Origin: Gemmataceae bacterium
Lineage (GTDB): Bacteria; Planctomycetota; Planctomycetia; Gemmatales; Gemmataceae
DNA length: 52,418 bases
NCBI GenBank assembly: GCA_028288765.1
Contig: JAQGHQ010000402.1
Location: forward strand, 1-52,418
Reading direction: 5' to 3'
The notes under the pieces are model-generated. The model worked only from the letters and a program-made list of their open reading frames with translations. It had not been told where the DNA came from and searched no databases. Below, in pieces: positions 41,346 to 49,676 of this stretch (positions are counted from its first letter, which is position 1; the number at the start of each line of letters is the position of its first letter). The position numbers and the translations under genes are program-made.

Positions 41346-42334
41346 ATGACGCCCTGGCTGCACGTGTCCGAAGAAGTCGCCACGGCACTCGCCTCCGACC
41401 GCCCGGTAGTCGCCCTCGAATCCACCCTGATCGCCCACGGGCTCCCGTGGCCGACGAACCGGGACACCGCCCGGGAGGTGGAACAGGCGGTCCGGGCGGG
41501 CGGGGCGATACCGGCGACGGTCGCGGTCTGGCACGGCACGCCCACCGTCGGGCTGACGCCCGGTCAACTCGACGAACTGGCCGGCACGCCCGGCGTCCTC
41601 AAGGCCGGCCGCCGCGACTTGGGCGCCGCCGTCGGGTTGAGGAAGCTCGCCGCCACCACCGTATCCGCGACGATGGCCCTGGCCCACGCCGCCGGCATCC
41701 CCGTGTTTGCCACGGGCGGCATCGGCGGGGCACACCGGTGGAATTGCGGATTGCGGATTGCGGATTCGAAGACGGGGGGTTCTCTTCGAATCCGCAATCC
41801 GCAATCCGCAATCCGCAATTGGAAGAGCTTTGGGACATCTCCGCCGACCTGACTGAGCTCGCCCGCACCCCGGTACTGGTCGTCTGCGCGGGGGCGAAAA
41901 GCATCCTCGATCTCCCGCGGACGCTGGAAATCCTCGAAACCCTCGGTGTCCCGGTGATCGGCTACCGGACCGACGAATTCCCGACGTTCTACGTACGGTC
42001 CGGCTCGGCCTTGCCCGTCTCCGCGCGGGCCGAATCGCCCGCCGAGGCCGCGGCCGTGTTCGCCGCGCATGTCCAGATGGGTGGCGGGGGGGCGATCCTC
42101 GCCCAGCCGTGCCCCGAAGACGTTGCCGTCCCACCCGAAGTGTTCGACTCCGCACTCGACCGGGCACTCGACGAGGCCGCCCGGGCGGGGATCTCCGGGC
42201 CGAAGGTCTCCCCCTTCCTGCTGGCCAAGATCGCGGAACTCACCGGCGGTCAGACCCTGGCGGCCAACCGCGCCCTGATCGTCAACAACGCCAGACTCGC
42301 GGCCGCGGTGGCGGTCGACCTCACCGCCGGGTGA
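41346..42334 (+). pseudogene. psuG: psuG, pseudouridine-5'-phosphate glycosidase, frame-broken by a repeat
   Basis: Cleaves pseudouridine-5'-phosphate to uracil and ribose-5-phosphate. The N-terminal part (from the ATG at 41346) has VVALESTLIAHGLP, GRRDLGAAVGLRK, ATTVSATMALAHAAG and ATGGIGGAHR (ending 41738). The C-terminal part (from 41834) resumes in another frame with DISADLTELARTPVLVVCAGAKSILDLP and AELTGGQTLAANRALIVNNA. Both parts together give about 300 residues, the family length. Between them lie 95 nt instead of the usual 18 or so, containing the hairpin 41742-41820. The frame shifts by 2 nt, and the N-terminal frame stops at 41852. A C-terminal-half protein could start only by internal initiation. 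Confidence 0.85.
41742..41820. repeat. heptamer hairpin inserted in psuG
   Basis: The left arm (41742-41772) is A, then three units of ATTGCGG, then ATTCGAAGA. The right arm (41783-41820) is the complement of the same with four units. The loop is 10 nt, mostly G. Element ends are AATT on both sides. With four units on the left, the distance between the two psuG halves would be 102 nt (34 codons) and the frame stays open without a stop. Confidence 0.95.
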
Positions 42335-42345
42335 GCCGGCCCGGG

Positions 42346-42822
42346 TCACTTCGCCTTCTGGTACGTCCCGATCATCTCGGCCTGCGCGAGGACGTGTCCC
42401 TCCATCGCCTTCAGGAGCGCTGCCTTCGTCGGGTGTTTCAGGTCGGGGAGCGTGGTGTCGAGGGCGTAGAGTTTGAAGAAGTACCGGTGCCGGCCGATCG
42501 GCGGGCACGGGCCGCCGTACCCGGTCCGGTTCCAGTCGTTCTTGCCTTCCAGGGTCCCGGGCGGCAGGTCCGCGGCGGTGGCCGCTTCGGGCAACCCGGT
42601 GGTGGCTGGTGGGATGTTGTACAGTACCCAGTGGACGTACACCCGCTTCGGGGCCGCCGGGTCCGGCGCGTCCGGGTCGTCCACGATCAAGGCGAGCGAT
42701 TTTGCCCCGGCCGGGACGCCGGACCACGCCAGCGGCGGGGACACGTCGCGCCCTTCGCAGGTGTAAACGGCCGGGATCGAACCCCCCGGCTGAAACGCCG
42801 CGGACGTGATACCGAGCGACAT
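42346..42822 (-). CDS. YbhB/YbcL family Raf-kinase-inhibitor-like protein
   Basis: A 158-residue PEBP-superfamily protein. Conserved pieces: TSAAFQPGGSIPAVYTCEGRD, SPPLAWSGVPAGAKSLALIVDDPDAPD, VHWVLYNIPP, YGGPCPPIGRHRYFFKLYALD. The DPDxP and GxHRY motifs make the anion-binding pocket of phosphatidylethanolamine-binding proteins. The real target in bacteria is unknown. The start is the ATG at 42822, which gives the usual N-terminus. The spherulin-like gene lies 68 bp upstream on the same strand. Confidence 0.93.
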   Translation of the reverse strand: MSLGITSAAFQPGGSIPAVYTCEGRDVSPPLAWSGVPAGAKSLALIVDDPDAPDPAAPKRVYVHWVLYNIPPATTGLPEAATAADLPPGTLEGKNDWNRTGYGGPCPPIGRHRYFFKLYALDTTLPDLKHPTKAALLKAMEGHVLAQAEMIGTYQKAK

Positions 42823-42889
42823 GGTGATCTCCTCACGGGTGCGCGGGTGCCCGGTAGGCGCCCGCGTTCCGTCGCTGCACGTCGTGTGC

Positions 42890-43696
42890 CTATTTGCCCC
42901 CGGGTACAACCGCGGCCAGTTCGTCCGCCCAGTACGTAGGCAGACGGCCCCACGGCATCGGCCCGTCGGCGTCGGTGACGTACACGTATCCGGCCCGCTT
43001 CTCGGCCGCCTTCTTCAGCGCCTCCCGCATCCCGTCGGCGGTCCTCACGTTGTACACCAGGACGGCGAACCGCTCCGCCGGAACCCGGCCGGCCCAGTCC
43101 GGCGGCTGGAACTTGTCGTACCCGTCCTTCCCCTCGTACAGGCAGGCGACGGGCGAGTCCTTGGAGGCGAGGTACTCGCGGGCACACACCGTTCCGGGGT
43201 TCGTGACCAGCACCGGGTTGGCGATCTTCGACCGGGCGTAGGCGAATGCTTCGACCGCGAACCCGGCCACCTCCGGGGCGCTCGGCTGCTCGTCGAAGAA
43301 GATCCCGCCCACGTCCGGGTAGAAGTGCAGCCAGCTGTCGACGTCCGCCTTGATCGCCGAGAGCGGCCGCTTCCCGTAGCTGAAGGTGATGTACCCGATC
43401 ACGGTGGCCTTCGACCCGCGGGCCAGTTTGAAGAGCTCCACGTAATTCGGGTCGGCGACCTTCCCCGGGCCGCTGTCCGGGTTCGCGATGGCGACCGTGG
43501 GCACCTTGGCCGCCGAGTCGAGCAACACCTTCCACGTCTTCAGCCCGTCGCCGGTAGGGTAGAAGTATCCGGGGACCAGGAGGCGGGGCTGCACCGCGGC
43601 CGGAGTAGGTGGGTCGGCAGCAGGACACGGTTGTGCGGGAAAGACCGCGGCCAGGGCCGCGACCGCGATCGGGAAACACCACGTCAGCCGACTCAT
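42890..43696 (-). CDS. secreted spherulin-4-like protein (GH135-type fold)
   Basis: A 268-residue exported protein with a signal peptide (FPIAVAALAAVFPA, cut near PAADP). The mature protein starts RLLVPGYFYP and continues through VPTVAIANPDSGPG, VIGYITFSYGKRPLS, DVDSWLHFYPDVGGIFFDEQ, which is the spherulation-specific family 4 (GH135/GH114-like TIM barrel) pattern; Asp in IFFDE is the likely catalytic acid. Members degrade galactosaminogalactan in fungi; the bacterial substrate is not known. It ends 67 bp before the YbhB gene. Confidence 0.85.
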   Translation of the reverse strand: MSRLTWCFPIAVAALAAVFPAQPCPAADPPTPAAVQPRLLVPGYFYPTGDGLKTWKVLLDSAAKVPTVAIANPDSGPGKVADPNYVELFKLARGSKATVIGYITFSYGKRPLSAIKADVDSWLHFYPDVGGIFFDEQPSAPEVAGFAVEAFAYARSKIANPVLVTNPGTVCAREYLASKDSPVACLYEGKDGYDKFQPPDWAGRVPAERFAVLVYNVRTADGMREALKKAAEKRAGYVYVTDADGPMPWGRLPTYWADELAAVVPGGK

Positions 43697-44113
43697 CTCG
43701 CTGTCTCCTCCAGGAGCTTGCCCGCGGCCATCTTACGGTGAGCGTACACCCGACCGGGTGGGATCTGCAAACGGACTGGATGCTCCCGACCAGCCGACCA
43801 AAGAACAGGAGGCTTTCGCCGGGGTAACGGACGATCAAAACCGGGCCGCCCATGAGCAGGAGCAGAACGACCCATGCGAGATCCCTCGCGTCGGAGTCTC
43901 GCGTACCCGTCCGGACGTCGGGTACGACTCGTTCCCCGGGCGGGGGGATTTTCGTTGGGGTCCAGAAAACTCAGACCACCACCACGTAGGCGACGACCCC
44001 GACGAGTACCCGGGAGCGGGGAGAGAGGAGTCGACACATCGGCCACCGCGCTCGGGGGAAGAACCCACCCCCGATACGATCCCGCCGTGGTCGCCCTATT
44101 CCCGGGTCCGGCC
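43697..44113. other. gap without a convincing gene
   Basis: About 415 bp. On the minus strand there are short hydrophobic frames (for instance RVLVGVVAYVVVV ending at 43971, and VVLLLLMGGPVLIVRYPG near 43850) separated by frame changes, which may be the remains of a small membrane protein. I cannot support an intact gene. Confidence 0.3.
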
Positions 44114-44800
44114 TTACCGGGCCGGGGTCACGTCCGCCGTCTGGGCGCCCTGCCACTGCTCGATCGTGCCGATCGGGAGCCAGTACCCGGCCTCGACCAC
44201 CTCGAACCGGTCCCGCTCGGCGAGCTGGCTTACCGCGTCCGTGATCTCGTACTCGTTTCGCGGAGAGAGCGGCAGCGTCAGGTCGAACACCGCGCGCGGG
44301 AACACGTACCCGCCGATGTTCGCCAGCTGAGGGGCGGACAGCCCCTTCGGTTTCTCGACCACCCGGTTCAGGGTGCCGTCGGGCTTGCGGAAGAGCACCC
44401 CGTAGTTTTCCGGCGTGTCGACCGGGTGGGCGAGAACCCCCATCGGGACCGCGGCCAGCTGCGCCAGGTCGGCCCGGCCGATCAAGTCGTCCCCGTTGAG
44501 CACCATCACTCGGTCGGAGGTCACCACCCCCCGACAGCTCATGAGCGCGTCACCGGTCCCGCGGGGCTCCACCTGCCGGACGGTCGCCCAGTCGCGGACG
44601 TGGGTCTGCCCGGCAAGATACCGCTCGATCTGGTCGGCGAGGTAGTTCACCACCACCACCAGCCGACCGACCGGCGGGAGTGCGCCAATGATCCAGTCGA
44701 GGATCGGGCGGCCCTGGACGGCGAGCAACGGCTTCGGGGTGGTCTCGGTGTACGGCCGCAGGCGGGTACCCTTCCCGGCGGCGAGGATGATCGCGTCCAT
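44114..44800 (-). CDS. nucleotidyltransferase (sugar-1-phosphate NDP-transferase family)
   Basis: A 228-residue nucleotidyltransferase. LAAGKGTRLRPYT with PKPLL (residues 7-26) is the nucleotide-binding signature of the GlmU/RfbA/RmlA group; EPRGTGDAL and NGDDL give the acidic metal site; VEKPKG is a typical later motif. It lacks the C-terminal hexapeptide domain of GlmU, so it may make NDP-hexose for envelope polysaccharide. The sugar cannot be assigned. The ATG at 44800 places the GxGTR motif at residue 10, as usual. Confidence 0.88.
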   Translation of the reverse strand: MDAIILAAGKGTRLRPYTETTPKPLLAVQGRPILDWIIGALPPVGRLVVVVNYLADQIERYLAGQTHVRDWATVRQVEPRGTGDALMSCRGVVTSDRVMVLNGDDLIGRADLAQLAAVPMGVLAHPVDTPENYGVLFRKPDGTLNRVVEKPKGLSAPQLANIGGYVFPRAVFDLTLPLSPRNEYEITDAVSQLAERDRFEVVEAGYWLPIGTIEQWQGAQTADVTPAR

Positions 44801-44840
44801 TTGATCCTTCCGCGATATGTCGACCCGCGATCCGAGCGGG

Positions 44841-45047
44841 TCACAGGACCAGGATAGAAATCGGTCCCAGTATTCCCATCAGGATACCGGCCGATGCGAG
44901 ACCAGCTGCCTTCGCCGGCGCGATCCCGGCTTTCGGGTGGTCTACGGTGGCGACCCGGCCGACCGCCGCGGCGCGAAGTCCGATCCAGGCAAGCCCGAAC
45001 GCGAAGGCCAGCCGGGCGTTCGTCGAAATACCGGACGTACAGCTCAG
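44841..45047 (-). pseudogene. possible remnant of a small membrane protein gene
   Basis: The minus-strand frame from 45047 to the stop at 44841 reads as a two-helix membrane protein (ARLAFAFGLAWIGLRAAAVG, then GLASAGILMGILGPISILVL), as in the DUF4190-like proteins common in planctomycetes. It has no ATG, GTG or TTG start after the preceding stop at 45054, apart from an internal ATG near 44880. A frameshifted or truncated gene is likely. It lies upstream of the nucleotidyltransferase gene on the same strand. Confidence 0.35.
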
Positions 45048-45338
45048 GTCGGATCACCCCCACCCGGGCGCGGGATCGGTCCACCCCAGTGGACATGAGA
45101 AACCGCCCCGACCGGCGAAAACAGGTGAACCCGGCGAACCCGGGCGGTCGATGGAAAGGACGTCGGGCGCGGGGATGGCGGAGTCCGGAACCCGCCCGGC
45201 CGACGGTGGTTCGCGCATGGAGGCGGGCCGCCGGTGCGTCTCACCCTCCCGAGCCGTCGCCGGGGAGGAGCGTCCGAGAGGGCGCTCGCCCCGGCGGCGG
45301 ACACGGGTTTCCTGTTCGTACCACGGATGGTGCCGGTC

Positions 45339-45587
45339 ATGCGCCGACGAATCGCGATGATGTCCGTCCTCGGGCTGCTCGCCGCCGGGCTTGGGTGTAA
45401 GCACATCGGCGGCAAGTGCGACTGTACGGCCCACCCGGCCGATGCGGTCATTACGGGCCCGACCAACCCGTACCCGTACGCCCCGGCCCCGGGGATGTCC
45501 ACCCCGACCCCGATCCCGCCCGCCGGGACCAGTGGGATCAAGGCCGTGCCGACTCAGATGCCGGCGTTCAACCCCGCCCGGCAGTGA
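45339..45587 (+). CDS. small lipoprotein
   Basis: An 82-residue predicted lipoprotein. The signal sequence (IAMMSVLGLLAAGLGC, Cys20) is followed by KHIGGKCDC and a Pro-rich unstructured tail (PYPYAPAPGMSTPTPIPP). Such short Pro-rich lipoproteins are common in planctomycetes and have no known activity. I chose the ATG at 45339; one at 45327 in the same frame is possible. A hairpin follows at 45614. Confidence 0.65.
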   Translation: MRRRIAMMSVLGLLAAGLGCKHIGGKCDCTAHPADAVITGPTNPYPYAPAPGMSTPTPIPPAGTSGIKAVPTQMPAFNPARQ

Positions 45588-45591
45588 TGAA

Positions 45592-45747
45592 GTGGGCAGA
45601 CTGCCGTGAGCAATGAAGGGGGGGCGGTTGTCCCCCCACTTCACTTTCCCTCCTGGGTGTAATCGGCACTCGCCCCAGGGGTGAAAATCACCGGCCCCAG
45701 AGCGCCCGATCGGTTACAGCCGTCATTTTTCACTACCGTCTGCCCAC
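45592..45747. repeat. imperfect inverted repeat and hairpin after the small lipoprotein gene
   Basis: GTGGGCAGAC (45592-45601) and its complement GTCTGCCCAC (45738-45747) are exact, and a further 15 bp inward match imperfectly. Nested within is TGAAGGGGGG/CCCCCC(A)CTTCA (45614-45643), a terminator-like hairpin for the lipoprotein gene. The GTGGGCAGA word also occurs (complemented) in the repeats beside pfp. Confidence 0.6.
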
Positions 45748-45759
45748 CGCCCACTCGCG

Positions 45760-47961
45760 TTACCGTTTCCCCCGAGACCGCTTCGCCGTCTGTACCGGGG
45801 CCACGTTCGCAACGCCGCTGCTCTCCACGGCGGCGACCACCGTCGCCGGCCGGTTGCCCACCTCGGCCAGTTCCAGAAACCGCTGTTGACTGCGGACGAG
45901 GGGCTCGCCCGGGGCCGGGGTGACGCGCCGGTAGGTCCCGTCGGACAGGAGCTCCCGGGCCTTCACGTTGTCCGCCAGGGTGGTCTTGAGGATCTCGTCG
46001 ATGAGCCTGGCCTTCAGGTCCGGCTGTTCGATCGGGAACACCACCTCGACCCGCCGGCTCAGGTTCCGGTCCATCCAATCCGCGCTCCCGGTGAACACCT
46101 CCGGCTGGCCGCCGTTCTCGAAGTAGAAGATCCGGCTGTGCTCCAGGAACCGGTCCACGATCGACACCACCCGGATGTTCTCACTCACCCCGGGCAGTCC
46201 CGGCCGGAGGGAACAGATCCCGCGGCAGATCAGGTCGATCTTGGCGCCCGCCTGGCTCGCCCGGTACAGGGCCTTCACAACCGCCGGCTCCAGCAGGCCG
46301 TTCAGCTTGGCGATGATCCGCCCGCCCTTCCCCTCCCGGGCGTTCGCCGCCTCCCGCTCGATCTTCTCGATCATCGCCGTCTGGAGCCGCGACGGGGCCA
46401 CCACCAGCTTCCGCCACTGCGGGAGTTCGGCATACCCGGTCAGGTAGTTGAACAGGGCCGACACGTCGTCCGCGAAATCCGGGTTGCAGGTGAAGAACCC
46501 GAGGTCGGTGTACGTCCGGGCGGTCTGCGGGTTGTAGTTCCCACTGGCCAGGTGGACGTACCGGCGGATCGCCCCGTCCTCCTCCCGGCGGACCACCAGC
46601 GCGACCTTGCAGTGCGTCTTGAGCCCGACAAAGCCGAACACGACGTGTACGCCAGACTTCTCTAACTCCTTCGCCCAGAGTATGTTCCGCTCTTCGTCCA
46701 GGCGGGCCTTGAGTTCGATCACGGCCGTGACCTGTTTGCCCCGGTCGGCGGCCCGCTGAAGGGCCCGGACCACCGGCGAGTCGCTGGACGTGCGGTACAG
46801 GGTCTGCTTGATGGCCAGCACCCGGTCGTCGTTGGCCGCGGCCTCGATGAAGTCGACCACGTGGGCGAACGACTCGTACGGGTGGTGGACGAGGATGTCG
46901 CGGGCCCGGACCGCGGCCCACGGGCTGCTCGCCTGGACGAACGCGGCCACCGGGGCGGGGACGAACGGCGGATCGCGGAGGTCGGCGAACCCGGACAGCC
47001 CGTACACCTGGAAGAGCCCGGTCGTGTCGAGTAGCCCGCGGATCGGGTAGACCTCTTCCGGGTCGAGGTCGAGGGCGTTGGTCAGGAACTGTTCGACGTC
47101 GGCCGGGGCCCCGGCCTCGATCTCCAGCCGGACCGCGTGCCCCCGCCGGCGGGCCTTCACCTGGGCCTCGATCGCCCGGAGCAGGTCGTCGATCCCCTCG
47201 TCGTCGATCTCGTACTCGCTGTCCCGGGTTACCCGGAAACAGACGGCCTCGCCCAGTTCCATCCCCGGGAACAGGTCCCCAAGGTGGGCCTTGATGACGG
47301 CTTCGAGGGGGACGAAAGCGTACAGCGGGCCCTGGTTCCCGTTCCGGGTCGGGTCGCTCGACGGGAGCTGGACGAACCGGGGCAGCACCCCGGGCACCTG
47401 GACGACGGCGTAGAGCGGGTCGGCGTCGCCGGGCCGGCGGAGGCTGACGGCCAGGTTGAGGGACTTGTTCAGCAGGTGCGGGAACGGGTGGGCCGGGTCG
47501 GTGGCCAGCGGGGTGAGGACCGGGAAGATCTCCCGGCGGAACAGCTCCCGGGTGTGGCTCAGGTCATCCCCGGACAGGGCTTCCGCCCACCGGATCACGA
47601 TCCCGTTCTTCTCCAGTGCCGGCAGGACTTCGTCCTTCAGACACCGGTACTGGGCGGTGACCATCTCCCGAACCGTCTGCCCGATCCGTTCGAGTTGCAG
47701 CCGCGGGGACATCCGGTCGGCCCCGGACCCGTGCGGGATGCCGGCGGTCACCTTCTGCTGGAGCCCGCCGACCCGGACCATGAAGAACTCGTCCAGGTTC
47801 GAGCCGAAGATGGCGAGGAACTTGAGCCGTTCGAGCAACGGGACGGTCGGGTCACACGCCTCTTCGAGGACGCGGGCGTTGAACTGGAGCCAGCTCAGTT
47901 CCCGGTTCAGGTACAGGGTCGGGTCGTCCAGATTGGCGACCGGGGGTGTGGTCGGTTGCAT
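45760..47961 (-). CDS. ppk1: polyphosphate kinase 1
   Basis: Makes inorganic polyphosphate from ATP, reversibly. The 733-residue protein has the N-terminal motif LYLNRELSWLQFNARVLEEA, FGSNLDEFFMVRV, the head-domain segment FPVLTPLATDPAHPFPHLLNKSLN, the phosphohistidine in GLKTHCKVAL (near residue 450) with GNYNPQTAR, and the second active-site histidine in DRFLEHSRIFYFENGG (near 605). The ATG at 47961 has GGAGG upstream. No ppx gene is next to it. A long palindrome lies about 110 bp upstream. Confidence 0.96.
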   Translation of the reverse strand: MQPTTPPVANLDDPTLYLNRELSWLQFNARVLEEACDPTVPLLERLKFLAIFGSNLDEFFMVRVGGLQQKVTAGIPHGSGADRMSPRLQLERIGQTVREMVTAQYRCLKDEVLPALEKNGIVIRWAEALSGDDLSHTRELFRREIFPVLTPLATDPAHPFPHLLNKSLNLAVSLRRPGDADPLYAVVQVPGVLPRFVQLPSSDPTRNGNQGPLYAFVPLEAVIKAHLGDLFPGMELGEAVCFRVTRDSEYEIDDEGIDDLLRAIEAQVKARRRGHAVRLEIEAGAPADVEQFLTNALDLDPEEVYPIRGLLDTTGLFQVYGLSGFADLRDPPFVPAPVAAFVQASSPWAAVRARDILVHHPYESFAHVVDFIEAAANDDRVLAIKQTLYRTSSDSPVVRALQRAADRGKQVTAVIELKARLDEERNILWAKELEKSGVHVVFGFVGLKTHCKVALVVRREEDGAIRRYVHLASGNYNPQTARTYTDLGFFTCNPDFADDVSALFNYLTGYAELPQWRKLVVAPSRLQTAMIEKIEREAANAREGKGGRIIAKLNGLLEPAVVKALYRASQAGAKIDLICRGICSLRPGLPGVSENIRVVSIVDRFLEHSRIFYFENGGQPEVFTGSADWMDRNLSRRVEVVFPIEQPDLKARLIDEILKTTLADNVKARELLSDGTYRRVTPAPGEPLVRSQQRFLELAEVGNRPATVVAAVESSGVANVAPVQTAKRSRGKR

Positions 47962-48381
47962 GGTGGCGCCTCCGTGCGGCGGTGAGAGATATGCGCCGCA
48001 GCGCGTAACTAACAGTATAGCCAAAACGGGCTTTTCTGGTCTATCGAGGATTGGGGAAGGTGCGGGATCGGTCCATAGCCCGCTTTGTGGCACAAAGCGG
48101 GCATGGACCCTCGCAGTCGTGGCTGCGTGGTGCCCGGTCAATGTTGCACGAGTGGGACCAGTGCTGGTATGACGGCTTCCGTTCCAGGACTTCCGGGATC
48201 GGACCGGCGGGTCGTGTTCGGGACCCCGGTCGGGGTGTGGCTCTGGGCAGCTCCGGTCGCCGGGTGGCCGGGCGGCGAACACGTGTGCCGTGGAGCGGTA
48301 TCTATTGCCCGTGAAGTCCCCGCGTGGGTCTCGAAGACTCGGCCCATGCGGTCGGCTCGACGGGAACGGGAGCGTGGTGGA
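47962..48381. other. ppk1 upstream region
   Basis: About 420 bp without a gene. It must hold the ppk1 promoter and possibly the terminator of the gene at 48382. The AT-richer part 48005-48045 is the most likely promoter area, though I cannot mark boxes with confidence. A palindrome is at 48070-48109. Confidence 0.4.
48070..48109. promoter_or_regulatory. 40-bp palindrome upstream of ppk1
   Basis: GGTCCAT, a spacer A, then GCCCGCTTTGTG face CACAAAGCGGGC, ATGGACC around a single central G: 19 paired bases with one bulge. It lies about 110 bp before the ppk1 start and 270 bp after the previous gene's stop. It could be a regulator site, an RNA hairpin or a repeat; the CACAAAG word recalls the repeat family. 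Confidence 0.5.
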
Positions 48382-49476
48382 TCACCACCTGGGAAGTGGG
48401 TCGGTGGAGAAGATGCTCCCCTGCCAGACCAGCGCCGACCTCCGGCGGGAGGCGGTGAGCCACCTCCGGTACCAGTACCGGTACACCATCCAGTACGCAC
48501 TTGCCACGACCGCGGTCGCGGCCCCGATCCAGCCCCAACGAGAGCTGGTTTCCTCCATCCGGGCCGGTGCGACGGTTGTGACCTCGGTCTCCTCGACCTC
48601 GACCACCGCGGATTGCTGATTCCCCACCGACGCCGGGGGTACGGTCGGGGGAGCGACCAGAACCGGAAGATGGGGCGGAGGCGCCACCTCGACCGTCGCC
48701 GGCAAGACCCGCGGTGTCGCGGCGTCTCCGGCGGGGACAGTCCCCGTCTCGGGGGCGACCGGCTGAGTGGTCGGGTACTCCCCGATGTAGGGGACCGCTG
48801 GGAGCGTGGGAACGCTCGACTGCCCCACACCCGGGACGACGGCCGTTCCCGGGGCAGAAAACAGAGTGATCGGGCCGACCGGCGTGGTCCCGGGGGGATT
48901 CACGACCGGAGAAGAGCCCGAGCCCGGCGCGAAGAGAACGGAAGCAGCTGGGCTCAGACTTCCAGCGGGCCCGCCAAGGCCGGTGCTCGTCTGGGTGGCG
49001 GTGCCTGTCGTGGACGGGCTCGTGAGACCACCAGTCGTGGTTTGAGTGTTCTGGGTGGTCGTGATACTTCCGACTGGGCCCAAGTTGGCTGTGGCCGGCG
49101 GTGTGGGCGAGTGACTTCCCACCGTGGAACCGGGTTGCTCACCAACTCCGGGGGAGGTCACCGGCGGGGAACTCGGTTGAGATCCGGAAGACGCCGACGG
49201 ATTGGTAAACGTGATGAAGATGAATTCGACCGGAGAGAACGCTTCCGAAAACGAGCTGAGCCTTCCGAACGAAGAGATCTCGAGAACGAAGGCCGACGAA
49301 CTACCGACTGATGAAAGCGAGGGAGTGTTCAGGAAACCTTGTCCAATACCCCTATCGGACGTCGGTCCGAAGGGACTCGTGAAGTTCAACACCGAGGGCT
49401 GAGCACGGCATTCCAGCTGTTCCACCCCTAACCGCGGTTGGTGCGCAGGAAGCTGGGGCCCGAATAGTCGACGCAT
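48382..49476 (-). CDS. Ser/Thr/Pro-rich protein with planctomycete-type N-terminus and C-terminal anchor
   Basis: A 364-residue low-complexity protein. The N-terminus MRRLFGPQLPAHQ then PRLGVEQLECRAQPS is the 'L..R...LE.R..PS' motif seen at the start of many exported Gemmata proteins; it lacks a classical hydrophobic core. Residues about 100-300 are Ser/Thr/Pro/Gly-rich and probably unstructured. A single membrane helix (IGAATAVVASAYWMVY, near 330) and a basic tail (RRWLTASRRRSA) end it, suggesting membrane anchoring. Function unknown. Confidence 0.7.
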   Translation of the reverse strand: MRRLFGPQLPAHQPRLGVEQLECRAQPSVLNFTSPFGPTSDRGIGQGFLNTPSLSSVGSSSAFVLEISSFGRLSSFSEAFSPVEFIFITFTNPSASSGSQPSSPPVTSPGVGEQPGSTVGSHSPTPPATANLGPVGSITTTQNTQTTTGGLTSPSTTGTATQTSTGLGGPAGSLSPAASVLFAPGSGSSPVVNPPGTTPVGPITLFSAPGTAVVPGVGQSSVPTLPAVPYIGEYPTTQPVAPETGTVPAGDAATPRVLPATVEVAPPPHLPVLVAPPTVPPASVGNQQSAVVEVEETEVTTVAPARMEETSSRWGWIGAATAVVASAYWMVYRYWYRRWLTASRRRSALVWQGSIFSTDPLPRW

Positions 49477-49676
49477 GGTCACGACCTCGCCTGGGAATTG
49501 GCAGGGCGAGAGGGAGTAGCCAGGATTCGATCTGTCGTTCTGAAAATTATCTGATAGAAAATCGGAATTGAAGATTACTGTGCAAGATTTGTGCCAGAAT
49601 CCGACCCGCCAGGTCGTCCACCAAAGCTATATCCCGGGCAAGTGATCCGTGCTATCAGGTACTGGCGCGGGCGAGA

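Noticed and set aside
41237..42334. One continuous 365-codon gene covering psuG
   Set aside because: Only its second half is psuG; the first half is a shadow of the true N-terminal frame from 41346.
44647..45096. A 149-codon minus-strand frame starting at 45096
   Set aside because: It runs antisense in composition and out of phase with the nucleotidyltransferase frame it overlaps.
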